Shown here piece after piece: positions 17,780 through 27,124 of a stretch of DNA of 64,000 nucleotides; within the stretch, counting starts at the first letter, position 1; every line of letters starts with the position of its first letter. The stretch is taken from contig NZ_JADEWR010000002.1 in the NCBI RefSeq assembly GCF_015207525.1, forward strand, positions 135,553 to 199,552. Reading direction: 5' to 3'. The notes under the pieces are model-generated. The model ran no database searches, was not told the DNA's origin, and worked only from the letters and a program-made list of their open reading frames with translations. The translations under genes and the position numbers were made by a program. Origin of the DNA: Nodosilinea sp. LEGE 06152 (lineage in GTDB: Bacteria > Cyanobacteriota > Cyanobacteriia > Phormidesmidales > Phormidesmidaceae).

Positions 17780-18472
17780 TTAATTTTTGAGCAGACGGGG
17801 CTTGATTAGGAGGGCTACGCCGACGGCCCAGGCGATCGAGGCCAGCCAGCCAGCTACGATATCGCTAGGGTAGTGCACGCCCAGGTACAGGCGGGTCCAG
17901 CCGATGGCCAACACAAACAGTCCGCCCAGGGCGGCCACCAGCCAGTTCCAGCGGCTGCCCCACAGCAAAATGACCAGGGCCGCCACAAAGGTCATGCTCG
18001 ACATCGCATGACCACTGGGAAAACCGTAGTCATACTCTGGGGCAGGCGACTCCCACAGATTGGGGCGTACCCGTTGCAGCAGCAGCTTAGCGGAGACGTT
18101 AATGATGGCAGAACCGATCAGGGTGGTGAGGAAGTAGACGAGCGATCGCCAGTGGTGTCGCCGCCACAGCACCAGCGCAATGACGATCGAAGCGGGCGCT
18201 ACCCCCCACCCAACGCCTAGCTGTGTTAGGTAGCTGGCAAAGGTGTCGAGTTGAGGGGTGGCCGTAGCGTGAATGCCCAGCAAAATCGGCTCATCCCACG
18301 GGAAGCCCCCTTCATTTTCCCAAACCTCTTCCGCCAGTTCACCAAAGATTTGGAGGGGAAAAAAGACCCCTAGCAGCAGCAGCAGCAGCAGCGATCGATA
18401 GTGGCCAATGAGCAGCGCTTTGACATAGCCAAACAGTGACTTGAATCGATCGCGTACGCTGGCCTGCTTCAT
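17780..18472 (-). CDS. PAP2 family membrane phosphatase
   Basis: A 230-aa integral membrane protein with about six hydrophobic segments. The three phosphatase signature motifs are intact: KLLLQRVRP (KX6RP), PSGHAMSS and TRLYLGVHYPSD (the third with Thr for the usual Ser). The family removes phosphate from lipid phosphates such as phosphatidate or undecaprenyl pyrophosphate; substrate not determinable here. The start at 18472 gives a basic cytosolic N-terminus before the first helix, which carries a run of Leu encoded by CAG/CTG-type trinucleotides near 18375-18395. Neighbouring genes are unrelated. Confidence 0.93.
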   Translation of the reverse strand: MKQASVRDRFKSLFGYVKALLIGHYRSLLLLLLLGVFFPLQIFGELAEEVWENEGGFPWDEPILLGIHATATPQLDTFASYLTQLGVGWGVAPASIVIALVLWRRHHWRSLVYFLTTLIGSAIINVSAKLLLQRVRPNLWESPAPEYDYGFPSGHAMSSMTFVAALVILLWGSRWNWLVAALGGLFVLAIGWTRLYLGVHYPSDIVAGWLASIAWAVGVALLIKPRLLKN

Positions 18473-18849
18473 CGGTGTGGTTTCGGTTAGCTGCTGGGGG
18501 CGGGGCCGCATCCTGCTGGCATTCCCCAGAGTTGACTGGACGAAAGCGCAGCGCCTCCAGGGTTGATGGCAATCGACCCTAGTGGATTGATCTGGAATGG
18601 GGCTTAGGGGCTCGCGCTGGAGCGCAAGCGACTCTACAACTTTAACTCAAGGTTAAGAGCGCCCCCAGTTTAACCCCGCCAGCAAACCTTAGAGGATTAA
18701 AGCGTCTTACTTTCTGTAGCGGACTTGGAATACCATCAAATTCCCCTTGAAAAGGGTGACTTTGTGCCCCATCTTTGCAAGGGGGCCAGGGAGAGCGGCA
18801 GGTGCAAAAAGCTACACCAAATCACTTTCTAAGTCCCCTCTTAAAGGCC
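18473..18849. other. Intergenic region between PAP2 and TspO genes
   Basis: This 377-bp stretch holds the promoter side of the leftward PAP2 gene and the trailer of tspO. I see no clear hairpin terminator, RNA gene or coding frame. Confidence 0.4.
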
Positions 18850-19323
18850 CTAGCCGGCGTCGGGGTTGAGTTCTACCATTTGCCCAGTGGTGTAGGTGCC
18901 GACTGGGCTCCAGACTACATAGGGCAGCAGCAGCAGCGCGGCCAGCCCTGAGATCGGTAAAACCGTCAGCGCCAGCACAGTGCCCAGTATGACCCCAATG
19001 CCGCCAAGCACGGTGCCCACTTTGAGGCTTCTAAGCCGCAGCGTGACCGGAATGTAGGCGACGGTAATCAGCTCCACCAGCAGGTAAAAGCCCATCAGCA
19101 GCCAGGTTTTTGAAGTGCCGGGTTCGTCCTGCCAAACGAGGTTGGCCGAGACCGCGCCACAGGCAAAAATTACCGTCCAGATTACGGGAATGGCCGGTTC
19201 AAAAAACAGCCACCGGGGCCGATCGAGCCGCAGCCCCCAGGAGACATCGCGGGGCCGAATTAAGCTGCCCCCCAGGGCCACCAAAAAGGCGATGCCGCCA
19301 ATGATCATCCAGCTTTTGAGCAT
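18850..19323 (-). CDS. tspO: TspO/MBR family tryptophan-rich sensory protein
   Basis: A 157-aa protein with five predicted membrane helices. Family features: an N-terminal helix followed by the Pro/Trp-rich loop (RLDRPRWLFFEPAIPVIWTVIFACGAVSANLVW), then YLLVELITVAYIPVTLRLRSLKVG and a last helix ending PYVVWSPVGTYTTGQMVELN. TspO proteins bind tetrapyrroles and influence porphyrin levels and stress responses in photosynthetic bacteria. Membrane location is clear; the ligand in this organism is inference. It lies 53 bp downstream of the aldo/keto reductase gene in the same direction, so co-transcription is possible. Confidence 0.9.
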   Translation of the reverse strand: MLKSWMIIGGIAFLVALGGSLIRPRDVSWGLRLDRPRWLFFEPAIPVIWTVIFACGAVSANLVWQDEPGTSKTWLLMGFYLLVELITVAYIPVTLRLRSLKVGTVLGGIGVILGTVLALTVLPISGLAALLLLPYVVWSPVGTYTTGQMVELNPDAG

Positions 19324-19376
19324 GTTGTAATCCCAAACTCAACTACAGTAAATGGCTCCGGGCCGCCGCTAGGTGC

Positions 19377-20336
19377 CTATCGGGCGGCCACCTGATTGAG
19401 GGCTGGCCCCAGCACCATATCGATCTCGCGCAGCATTGGTTCATCGAGGGAGATGCCTGAAGCAGCGGCGTTGTCGACCACCTGCTCGGGGCGGCTGGCC
19501 CCCACGATCGCAGCGCTCACCCTGGGGTCGCGCAAAATCCAGGCCAGGGCTAGCTGCGCCATCGAGATGTTGAGCTGGTCGGCCAGGGGCTGCAGGTTTT
19601 GAACGGCGCTGAGCACGCGATCGCTCCTGAGATCCTGCATGAACCCGTTCATTTTGTCGTTGGCGGCGCGGGAGTCGGCGGGGGGTGCGGCACCGGGCTT
19701 GTACTTGCCCGTCAACACCCCCTGGGCCAGGGGTGACCAGACAATCTGGCCAATGCCGTTGTCGGCACAGAGGGGAAATACCTTTTCCTCGGGCTGCCGC
19801 CACAGCATGGAGTACTGGGGCTGGCTAGAGACAAACTTCTCCACATTGGGCAACTCTAGCGCCGCCTGAATCTGGGCCGGGTTCCATTCGCTAAAGCCGA
19901 TGTAGCGCACTTTGCCCTGCTGCACCACGTCGGTCAGGGCCGCCATGGTTTCGTCTAGGGGGGTGTTGCTGTCGTAGCGGTGGCACTGGTAGAGGTCAAC
20001 GTAGTCGGTGCCCAGGCGCTGGAGCGAGGCGTCGAGCTGCTTGTAAATTTGCGCCGCCGACAGGCCCTGATCGCTCTGCGACATGGGGAAGAAAACCTTG
20101 GTGGCCAGCACGTAGGAACTGCGATCGATGCCCTGCAGCACTTCCCCAAGAAGCGATTCGGCGGCACCGCGCCCGTAGACGTTGGCGGTGTCGATAAAGT
20201 TGATGCCGACGTCAAACGCCTTGTGTACACAGGCTTCGGCCTGCTGTCGCTCGACCCCGCCGCCGTAGGTGAGCCAGGAGCCCAAAGCAATTTCTGAAAC
20301 GGTCAGGTCGCTATCGCCGAGCTGTCGATACTTCAT
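19377..20336 (-). CDS. Aldo/keto reductase
   Basis: A 319-aa TIM-barrel NADPH-dependent oxidoreductase resembling the K+-channel beta-subunit-like (AKR6) branch. The catalytic tetrad is visible: Asp and Tyr in DTANVYGRG, Lys in LATKV and His in CHRYD. The C-terminal cofactor region AAIVGASRPEQV is also typical. ATG at 20336 is preferred over the TTG two codons upstream, because AGGGA sits 7 bp before it. The substrate is unknown; aldehyde detoxification is common in the family. It is followed closely by tspO. Confidence 0.93.
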   Translation of the reverse strand: MKYRQLGDSDLTVSEIALGSWLTYGGGVERQQAEACVHKAFDVGINFIDTANVYGRGAAESLLGEVLQGIDRSSYVLATKVFFPMSQSDQGLSAAQIYKQLDASLQRLGTDYVDLYQCHRYDSNTPLDETMAALTDVVQQGKVRYIGFSEWNPAQIQAALELPNVEKFVSSQPQYSMLWRQPEEKVFPLCADNGIGQIVWSPLAQGVLTGKYKPGAAPPADSRAANDKMNGFMQDLRSDRVLSAVQNLQPLADQLNISMAQLALAWILRDPRVSAAIVGASRPEQVVDNAAASGISLDEPMLREIDMVLGPALNQVAAR

Positions 20337-20809
20337 AGCCAATCCCTATAGGTCTATATGCAAAAAAAATGATGCGGCACCGTGGCCCAAGGCCTAAACC
20401 TGCCGTCGTTCATCCGTCCCCCATTGAACTGCCACAACGTAATCGATTTGGTCTGCGCTTCGCATCGGCCTTCAGGGGCAACTGTTAACAATGCACGCCC
20501 GCTTCCCTAGGTGTGGCCCAAGTACCCCTCTCGAATGAGTGGGCCTCTATCGACAGCAGGGGTGACGCGAATGACTTTATCTCCTGCGAAAGAAAGAGAC
20601 GATTGCGCTGTAAATCTGTCCCAAAGAGAGGGCTCATAGATAGCCCTATTGCTCCACCCTTAAAAATAGTATTGCAACGCCGCACCTAAGCATCTGCTAT
20701 GACACTCGCCATTGGGCAGAGTGAGCAACCTGGAGTGGGCTAACCAATCCATCCCTCTAGATATAGGTTTAGCCGTTAGCGCACAGTTTCAATGAACTAA
20801 GCAAGCCCC
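20337..20809. other. Intergenic region upstream of the Cys-motif membrane protein
   Basis: This 473-bp stretch separates two divergent genes. I find no conserved coding frame or RNA gene. It should contain both promoters. Confidence 0.4.
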
Positions 20810-21223
20810 ATGAAAGCCCAGAAAACGTTTCCTCATCCCACTCGTTCCGCAGAACATTTTGGTAATCAAAGCTCTCAAAATCAATATCTGATTCAGGTGT
20901 CTGACCGAGGAAAGGCAGAAACGCAGGTCAAGCCACCCATCCAAGATAATGCCCCTGGCGGAGTTTTAACCATCTTAGGTCTATTTACCTTTGCCCTGGT
21001 GTTTTTCGCGATTAAGCATCTTCAGGGTGCTGAAAAGGCTAAAAACGGCTTAGATGATAACCCTCAGCTTCTTTTTTCCGCTCCTTGTTCAAAGTGTCGC
21101 TTCTTCAACAAAAACCCGTACCTCAAATGCACCGTTCATCCTCAGATAGCCAGCAAAATAGATGCAAAAAACTGCACTGATTTTTGGCCTGTTGATCAAG
21201 ATAAGTTTCACAAAAAATGGTAA
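20810..21223 (+). CDS. Single-pass membrane protein with C-terminal Cys-rich motif
   Basis: A 137-aa protein with a polar N-terminal region (1-48), one membrane helix (about 50-68, GGVLTILGLFTFALVFFAI) and a compact C-terminal domain with four cysteines: CSKCRFFNKNPYLKC then KNCTDFWP. The CxxCRFF..NPYLKCxVHP pattern recurs, as I recall, in cyanobacterial proteins of unknown function (DUF6464-like); I am not certain of the family number. The cysteines could bind zinc or an Fe-S cluster. Codon use is a little more A/T-rich than in neighbouring genes. It is monocistronic. Confidence 0.7.
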   Translation: MKAQKTFPHPTRSAEHFGNQSSQNQYLIQVSDRGKAETQVKPPIQDNAPGGVLTILGLFTFALVFFAIKHLQGAEKAKNGLDDNPQLLFSAPCSKCRFFNKNPYLKCTVHPQIASKIDAKNCTDFWPVDQDKFHKKW

Positions 21224-21427
21224 GGCTATTCTGCTGGCAAGGCCAGATCGGTCTTTGACAACGACCCTCGGGCTTGAGAAGATGCTTGATACCGGCGGTG
21301 TCCCACAGCCCAATGGTCGGACGTAAGCGGCTTTGGGCTGCCCTAACCGCATCTTGTTAACAGTTCAGTTGTGCCCGTGCGTCCTCTTTTGGTGGAGATA
21401 AACCGCGATCGCCAGCGCCCTTGCCAA

Positions 21428-23074
21428 TTACTCGACCGGCTCCAGCAGGTGCTGCTCGGTGGCTAGCTCAATGTCAAGCGTCTTGTAGCCAACCTGGTCA
21501 AACAAAATTACAATCTTGTCGCCTTCGTAGCGCATCACCATGCCCTCGCCCCAGGATGGGTGAACCACCTGGCTATTCATAGCAAAGGGTTGGTCAACCC
21601 CTTCGTCGTCAACCACAATGCCCGCTTTACAGTTGTCGCAAAAGCCGCAGGGTTGATCGAGCGTTTCGCCAAAGTAGTTGAGCAAATACTCGCGGCGGCA
21701 GTCGCGTACTTCGGCATAGCCGCGCATCATTTCGAGGCGCGATCGCACGTGGTTATGGTACCGCTCCTGCGCTTGAATCGCTGCCTGGGCCGCTTCGTTG
21801 ACATTGGGTGCGGCTTCACTCGCCACCGCTTCGCCCGTCGGCAGCATCTCAACCAGCCCCACCTCCACCAAGTGATTGAGGGCGGTGGCTACTTTCGACT
21901 GAGAAAGCCCCGTTTGCTCCTTCACCTCCTGGCGCTTTAGCGGTTCATTCTGGGCCTGAATAACGGTTGCCACCTGTTCTACCTGCTGCTCATCGACCTG
22001 GCCACTGCTAGCTAAAAAGCGGCGGATATTGAGGTCGTCAGCACAGTAAAACAGCAGCGCAAAGGCTTTATTGTCATCGCGCCCAGCCCGGCCAATTTCT
22101 TGATAGTAAGAATCGAGCGAATCGCTGATGGTGTGATGAATGACAAAGCGCACGTTGGGCTTGTCGATACCCATGCCAAAGGCGGTGGTGGCAACAATTA
22201 CTTCCGCCTCATCATCCATGAAGGCAGCTTGAGCCTCCTCGCGATCGCTGGTTTTCATACCCGCGTGGTAGGCGATCGCCTTTACGTCTCGCTCTACTAG
22301 GGCATCAGCGATCGCTTCCGTTTGCTTGCGGGTGGCGGCGTAGACAATGCCCGGCTTCTTAGCCCGCGCGACCTGGTCAATTAGGGCAGCTTCCTTCTCG
22401 GCCTCAGCCTCAAATCGTCGTACTTCCAGCCAAATATTGGGGCGATCAAACCCCTGCACGACGACTTCAAAATCGCGCATATTCAGATGGTTGACAATCT
22501 CTTCTCGCACCGCTGGGGCGGCTGTTGCCGTCAACGCCAGCACCCGAGGATGACCTAGGCTGTCAATGACCGCTCCCAGCCGCAGGTAGTCGGGGCGAAA
22601 GTCGTGGCCCCACTCGCTAATGCAGTGGGCTTCGTCAATTACAAAAAGCGAGGGTTTGGCCTGTTGCAACCGCTCTAAAGTCTCTGGGTTGTTGAACTGT
22701 TCTGGAGCCAGAAAGATAAACTCCAGTTCGTCGTCGGCCAGCGACTCAAAGGCCTCTTTTCGCTCGGCACTGGTCACCGTAGAGTTGACCGCTACGGCGT
22801 CACCCACCGATTGCTCACCGATCGATTCTACCTGGTCTTGCTGGAGGGCCAGCAGGGGCGAAATCACCACCGTCGCCCCTGGAATTAGCGCTCCAGCCAG
22901 CTGATAGATAGCCGACTTTCCCGACCCGGTGGGCATGACGGCCAGCACATCGTGGCCCTTGAGCAGAGCCGCGATCGCATCTTCCTGCCCTGGCCTGAGT
23001 GAGTCGTGGCCCAGCTTAACTTTTGCCGTCTGACAAATTTGTTCCCTCGTCACCGATTCGGGTTGCAGGGCCAT
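21428..23074 (-). CDS. recQ: RecQ-family DNA helicase with Tudor-like C-terminal tail
   Basis: A 548-aa 3'-5' DNA helicase of superfamily 2. Order: helicase lobe 1 (25-210; Walker A MPTGSGKS, IDEAHCISEWGHDFR), lobe 2 (215-345; AFGMGIDKPNVRFV, YYQEIGRAGRD), zinc-binding/winged-helix part (350-480; Cys in DCRREYLL and CGFCDNC), then a C-terminal segment (about 492-548) beginning VVHPSWGEGMVMRYEGDKIVILFD. That tail resembles the Tudor-like domain at the end of UvrD/PcrA and of some actinobacterial RecQ proteins; the usual HRDC domain is absent. It probably acts in recombinational repair. The gene is alone in its direction here. Confidence 0.93.
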   Translation of the reverse strand: MALQPESVTREQICQTAKVKLGHDSLRPGQEDAIAALLKGHDVLAVMPTGSGKSAIYQLAGALIPGATVVISPLLALQQDQVESIGEQSVGDAVAVNSTVTSAERKEAFESLADDELEFIFLAPEQFNNPETLERLQQAKPSLFVIDEAHCISEWGHDFRPDYLRLGAVIDSLGHPRVLALTATAAPAVREEIVNHLNMRDFEVVVQGFDRPNIWLEVRRFEAEAEKEAALIDQVARAKKPGIVYAATRKQTEAIADALVERDVKAIAYHAGMKTSDREEAQAAFMDDEAEVIVATTAFGMGIDKPNVRFVIHHTISDSLDSYYQEIGRAGRDDNKAFALLFYCADDLNIRRFLASSGQVDEQQVEQVATVIQAQNEPLKRQEVKEQTGLSQSKVATALNHLVEVGLVEMLPTGEAVASEAAPNVNEAAQAAIQAQERYHNHVRSRLEMMRGYAEVRDCRREYLLNYFGETLDQPCGFCDNCKAGIVVDDEGVDQPFAMNSQVVHPSWGEGMVMRYEGDKIVILFDQVGYKTLDIELATEQHLLEPVE

Positions 23075-23183
23075 AGGGTGTAAAACTGTTTTTGTGGTTT
23101 GTTAGGTTTTGAAAAATGGCTTTAAGGAAAAGTAAGAGTGACTGTTTTTAGTGCAGCGTCAATCCTAAAAATTAGGGTTCATG

Positions 23184-23282
23184 TAGGTTGGGTGCAACGA
23201 AGGGTTCGCGCAGCGTCTTCAGAGGAGAAACCCCAACAGCAGCAAACCTCTGTTGAGTTCTGCTGGCGCTCCACCCAACCTA
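23184..23282. repeat. MITE-like element with 11-bp terminal inverted repeats
   Basis: TAGGTTGGGTG (23184-23194) and CACCCAACCTA (23272-23282) are perfect inverted repeats bounding a 99-bp non-coding segment between recQ and the DUF2795 gene. TAGGTTGGGTG-type ends are common on dispersed cyanobacterial mini-elements. Confidence 0.75.
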
Positions 23283-23309
23283 AAAACTCTATTGGTACAC
23301 TTTCAGGCC

Positions 23310-23504
23310 TTACTCAATTTCGCCAATGGCTTTGCTGACATCGGCGGGCGTTTCAAACTCGTCTTCAGGCATATCTTCTAGGGTTGAGCAAACATTTTCG
23401 TCTGCGCCCTGCTGTTTGGCATGGTCAATCACATCCTGCTTGCTAGCCGGATACTCCATACCTTTCAGGAATTTTTGAACCTGAATTGGGTTAACCTTCG
23501 CCAT
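23310..23504 (-). CDS. DUF2795 domain protein
   Basis: A 64-aa soluble protein: NPIQVQKFLKGMEYPASKQDVIDHAKQQGADE then LEDMPEDEFETPADVSKAIGEI. This matches the DUF2795 family, a small helical domain that often occurs alone in cyanobacteria and actinobacteria. GGAGAA lies 6 bp before the ATG. Function is unknown; the shape resembles DNA- or protein-binding helical domains, but there is no direct evidence. It lies between a MITE-like repeat and the divergent GH15 gene. Confidence 0.88.
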   Translation of the reverse strand: MAKVNPIQVQKFLKGMEYPASKQDVIDHAKQQGADENVCSTLEDMPEDEFETPADVSKAIGEIE

Positions 23505-23729
23505 GGTTATTCTCCTTATTTTCTATTGACACTGGTGCTGTTGTTTGTGTTTTCAAGGTACAGAATGGCTGACTTAGGTTCCCTCCCGCCAAAGGCACAA
23601 TCTCTGGCTTGGTCGCCGCATCTTTTGACGTATGGCGAGCCAAAGCAGAGGGAATATGTCTTTGGTTGGAGGAAAACAGGAAGGCAGGCCCTTTAGGCTG
23701 GTGTCGTAGGACAGAGACGGATCGGTGCA

Positions 23730-25481
23730 GTGGATGGGGTAGGAAGCAGAGTGGGGGACTCCAGGTTTCCTGCAGTTCGAGACTTAGGCCTGATTGGCGA
23801 TCGCCGCACGGCCGCCCTGGTCACTACCACTGGGGCGATTGTCTGGTACTGCCCCGGTCGGTTTGACTATCCATCGCTGCTGGCGGCGCTGCTCGACCCA
23901 GAGCGGGGCGGCGACTGGACCGTGCAGCTGCCCAACGCGACGGCCTCAGGGCGGCGCTACCTAGAAGACAGCGGCATTTTAGAAACGACTCTGGCCACCC
24001 CGGCGGGCGCGTTGGTTATCACCGACTGGATGCCGATGGGACACGGCACTCCCTGCGGCCTGTGCCGCCAGTTTTCAGCTGCCCCCGCCGATATGGCCGT
24101 TACGCTGTCGCCAGCCCCCGACTACGCCCGGCGATCGCCCCAGCTTCAGCCCCAGGGCCAGGGCATTCAAGTTGACGGGCAGCACTACCTGTACGCCTCC
24201 CATCCCCTCGCCATTGATGGAGCAACCGTTAGCTGCACCATTCCCCAGGGAGAGACCGGCTGGTGCCTGTTGGTCGCTGAGCCCCTGCACGGGCTCAGCG
24301 AAGGCGAAATCAAAGGCTGGCTGGGGCAAACCCTGGAGCGCTGGCGCGACATTGCCGCCCACGCCACCTATCACGGCCCCTACGAAAAGCAGGTGGCCGA
24401 GTCTATTCGAGCGCTGCGCCTGCTCACCTTTGAGGACAACGGCGGCATTATCGCCGCCCCCACCACCTCGCTGCCCGAGGTCATTGGCGGCGAGCGCAAC
24501 TATGACTACCGCTACGTCTGGCTGCGCGATGCCGGAATGATTGTCAGCGCCCTCACCCGAGCGGGCAGCGACGGCACCGATGAGCGTCGCTTTTTAGACT
24601 TTATCTGCGGCTACGATCGCGATTCTGACCACCAGCCGCTAATGCCGTTCTCTACTCTAGATGGTGAGTCGCCCAGCTCAGAAACACCCCTCGATTTGGT
24701 TGGCTATCGCCACAGCGCCCCGGTCATGATTGGCAATGTGGCCAAAGACCAGCTCCAGCTCGACGCCTACGGCAACGTGCTGCTGGCGGCCAAGCTGATC
24801 TACAAGCACTTTGACACCCGCGAGCACTGGTCGCTGGTGGCCGAAATTGCCGATTTTTTAAGCGACCATTGGCACGAGCCCGACTACGGCATTTGGGAGG
24901 AGCAGGAAAAGCACCAGTACACCTCTAGCAAAGTAGTGGTGGCCTGCGGCCTAAGGTTTATCGCCGATGTGGCTGAAAGCGACGCCCAGGCCCGCCGCTG
25001 GCGCGAGGCAGAACAAGCGATTCGAGAGTTTGTGGCCCAGCACTGCCTCACCTCAGAGGGAGCCTACGCCGTTGTGGCTGGGGGAGAAGACGTCGATGTT
25101 ACCGCCGCCCTGTTTCCGGTGTGGGCCTACACCGCAGCCGATAGCCCTGAAATGGTGGCGACGATGAAGGCGTTAGAGCGCGACTACGCCACCGGCCACC
25201 TCTATCGTCGCCATCTCAAAACCTTTGACTCTCAGCGGGAAGGAGCCTTTTTGGCCGGTACCCTGTGGGTGGCCCAGTACTGGGTTATGCGGCAAGATTT
25301 GCAGCGAGCCCAGGCAATTATGGATGCCGCTTTGGAATTTGCCAATGACCTGGGCCTATTTGCTGAAGAAGCCGACCCCCAAACCGGGGCCATGCTCGGC
25401 AACTTTCCGCAAACCTTTGTCCACGCCGCCTTTATTGGAGCCGCGATCGATCTCAAAGCCGCGATCGAACAAGCCCACTAG
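23730..25481 (+). CDS. Glycoside hydrolase family 15 protein (glucoamylase/glucodextranase-like)
   Basis: A 583-aa protein with an N-terminal beta-sandwich (about 1-210; FPAVRDLGLIGDRRTAALVTTTGAIVWYC) and an (alpha/alpha)6 barrel (about 215-580). Barrel motifs include YDYRYVWLRDAGM, HWHEPDYGIWEEQ with the catalytic Glu region, and GAFLAGTLWVAQYW. GH15 enzymes release glucose from alpha-glucans or split trehalose; which applies is not resolvable by eye. There is no signal peptide, so it is probably cytosolic, acting on glycogen-derived chains. Start codons available are GTG at 23730 and GTG at 23751; the latter has AGGA 7-8 bp upstream. Confidence 0.9.
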   Translation: MDGVGSRVGDSRFPAVRDLGLIGDRRTAALVTTTGAIVWYCPGRFDYPSLLAALLDPERGGDWTVQLPNATASGRRYLEDSGILETTLATPAGALVITDWMPMGHGTPCGLCRQFSAAPADMAVTLSPAPDYARRSPQLQPQGQGIQVDGQHYLYASHPLAIDGATVSCTIPQGETGWCLLVAEPLHGLSEGEIKGWLGQTLERWRDIAAHATYHGPYEKQVAESIRALRLLTFEDNGGIIAAPTTSLPEVIGGERNYDYRYVWLRDAGMIVSALTRAGSDGTDERRFLDFICGYDRDSDHQPLMPFSTLDGESPSSETPLDLVGYRHSAPVMIGNVAKDQLQLDAYGNVLLAAKLIYKHFDTREHWSLVAEIADFLSDHWHEPDYGIWEEQEKHQYTSSKVVVACGLRFIADVAESDAQARRWREAEQAIREFVAQHCLTSEGAYAVVAGGEDVDVTAALFPVWAYTAADSPEMVATMKALERDYATGHLYRRHLKTFDSQREGAFLAGTLWVAQYWVMRQDLQRAQAIMDAALEFANDLGLFAEEADPQTGAMLGNFPQTFVHAAFIGAAIDLKAAIEQAH

Positions 25482-25490
25482 AGACGATCC

Positions 25491-25622
25491 GTAGGGTGGG
25501 CAATGCCCACCACCCCTCCCATTTGCCGACCACTAACCCTCATCACAGGCATGGGCAAGGTGAGATGGATTTGGGGTTTTCGATTAGTGGCTAGGGTTGA
25601 TGGTGAGCAGTGCCCACCCTAC
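25491..25622. repeat. 132-bp element with 12-bp perfect terminal inverted repeats
   Basis: GTAGGGTGGGCA (25491-25502) and TGCCCACCCTAC (25611-25622) bound a non-coding segment; the left end also forms a local palindrome GGTGGGCAATGCCCACC. This is a mini-element or large stem-loop just downstream of the GH15 stop, 25 bp from the left end of the insertion sequence. Confidence 0.8.
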
Positions 25623-25647
25623 AGGATGTCCTGCGAAAAGCTGGGGA

Positions 25648-27124
25648 GGGCAAACGACCGTCATTGGTGTCAACTTAAGCGTCTCAAGGTGGGACAACAG
25701 GGCAACAGCCTGGGACGTTTCCCCAAACTTCCGCCCACTGATGCTCGTATTGGCGATGACGTTTTCGCGTCGCTTTGACCAACCCTAACAACTGATGATG
25801 CTGTTGATAAAACGGAATTAATTCGGTGGTGTCATCGTGTAAACGGGCTCGACTGTAGTGATACAACCCCCGAAACACCATCTCGAGCGAAATCTTTTCT
25901 ATCGGTTGGTGCAACGCGATGGCCACTTGGGCACAGAGGTCATTGAGCACTGCATAGAACATCCAAGTCGCCACGATTTGAATTTGAATGCCATTAGTAT
26001 CACCGACCCAGACGTAGGCCAATCCCAACAACCGTTTAGTCACACAAAAGGCCTCTTCAATCCGCCATCGCCGACGGTAGAGGTCGCAGACCTGTTGGGC
26101 ACTGAGGTGCTCTGGGTCAAGGACATTGGTCAAATAGCGATACCACGTGGTGCCCCACTGCACCGAGACCATCCGTACCGGATGACGGCAGGGGTTCGAC
26201 CGGTACTGCCCCATGACGATAATTTCGTCACAGTAACGCTCTCCCCGACTCAGCACCCGCTGTCGAGTATGGGCCGTCTTCTCCCGTTGCCGGGTGACAA
26301 AATAACGCCCCGTCTCGGTGAACTGGTCAAACCAGGGAAAGGCGAAAAATCCCAGGTCAAAGACTAATAAGCCACCCACCGGCAGGGTCGTTAGCAGCCA
26401 GTCACCAAAGGCTTTGTCATTGGCTTTGGCCTTCTCGTCATACTGCATCGCCACCGGGCGATGGCTGAACAACTCCACCACCATCATCAGTTTGCCGGCC
26501 AGGAGGGTCGAGGGGTGCCCGCGCCAGGCTTTGAGTTGGCGACGCAGTTCTTCTAAGGTCGAGCCGTCGGCTATCCAAATCGCGGGAAATCGGCTCTGCA
26601 AGGCTTGCCACGGTTCCGACAGCACCGTCCCCGTCGGACGCGTCGCCAGTTGAGCCTGCACCTGAGTCAACAACTGACTCAACAGCGACACCGGCAGGGA
26701 GCGAAACCGTTTATCCAAGGCGGTTCGGCTGAGCGCCATGGGCTCAACCCACAACAACCCCTCCATCTGTAGCACTCGGAGCAATTCGCTCAGTCCGTTG
26801 ATTTGCCGGTACACCAAACTCAAGACCACTGCTACCATCACCGGCAACGTCAAGATCCGGTTACGGAGTCGTTTATCGTCGGTGTTGCGTACCCCCGTCG
26901 TCGGTTTGAACGTGGCCGGCGAGAGCCATTGCCAAAGCTGGCGTTCTACCTCAGCAACAGGCGGACTGGGACACTGCGGGCGGCGGCGTAAGTCTGGATT
27001 GGCATCACTAAACGGGCGACTCTTGGCCATGAACTCAAGTCCATTCACAACCTACATACTCATCGTTATACTCCCTAGTCCCGCACTAAGAACCTTAAGT
27101 TTGCTCAATGACGGCCGTTTGCCC
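25648..27124 (-). mobile_element. IS4-family insertion sequence, complete
   Basis: The element is about 1477 bp with terminal inverted repeats at 25648-25679 and 27094-27124. The outer 18 bp begin GGGCAAACG and differ at one position; a further CTTAAG match lies at the inner side. One transposase gene fills it. No target-site duplication could be seen next to these ends, so the true boundary may differ by a few bases or the duplication has decayed. The right end lies 34 bp beyond the phosphoketolase stop codon, so that gene is intact. Confidence 0.8.
25684..27030 (-). CDS. IS4-family transposase
   Basis: A 448-aa DDE transposase. The IS4 YREK signature is perfect: Y-x2-R-x3-E-x6-K in YRRRWRIEEAFCVTK. 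First and second catalytic Asp are in IWIADGST and LLVFDLGFF. The ATG at 27030 (MAKSRPFSD) is chosen over a GTG at 27048. The gene is full length with no frameshift, so the element may be active. Its stop lies about 35 bp inside the left inverted repeat. Confidence 0.93.
   Translation of the reverse strand: MAKSRPFSDANPDLRRRPQCPSPPVAEVERQLWQWLSPATFKPTTGVRNTDDKRLRNRILTLPVMVAVVLSLVYRQINGLSELLRVLQMEGLLWVEPMALSRTALDKRFRSLPVSLLSQLLTQVQAQLATRPTGTVLSEPWQALQSRFPAIWIADGSTLEELRRQLKAWRGHPSTLLAGKLMMVVELFSHRPVAMQYDEKAKANDKAFGDWLLTTLPVGGLLVFDLGFFAFPWFDQFTETGRYFVTRQREKTAHTRQRVLSRGERYCDEIIVMGQYRSNPCRHPVRMVSVQWGTTWYRYLTNVLDPEHLSAQQVCDLYRRRWRIEEAFCVTKRLLGLAYVWVGDTNGIQIQIVATWMFYAVLNDLCAQVAIALHQPIEKISLEMVFRGLYHYSRARLHDDTTELIPFYQQHHQLLGLVKATRKRHRQYEHQWAEVWGNVPGCCPVVPP

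Noticed and set aside
25684..27124. IS element disrupting phosphoketolase
   Set aside because: The phosphoketolase frame ends at 27159 with all domains present, 34 bp outside the IS end.
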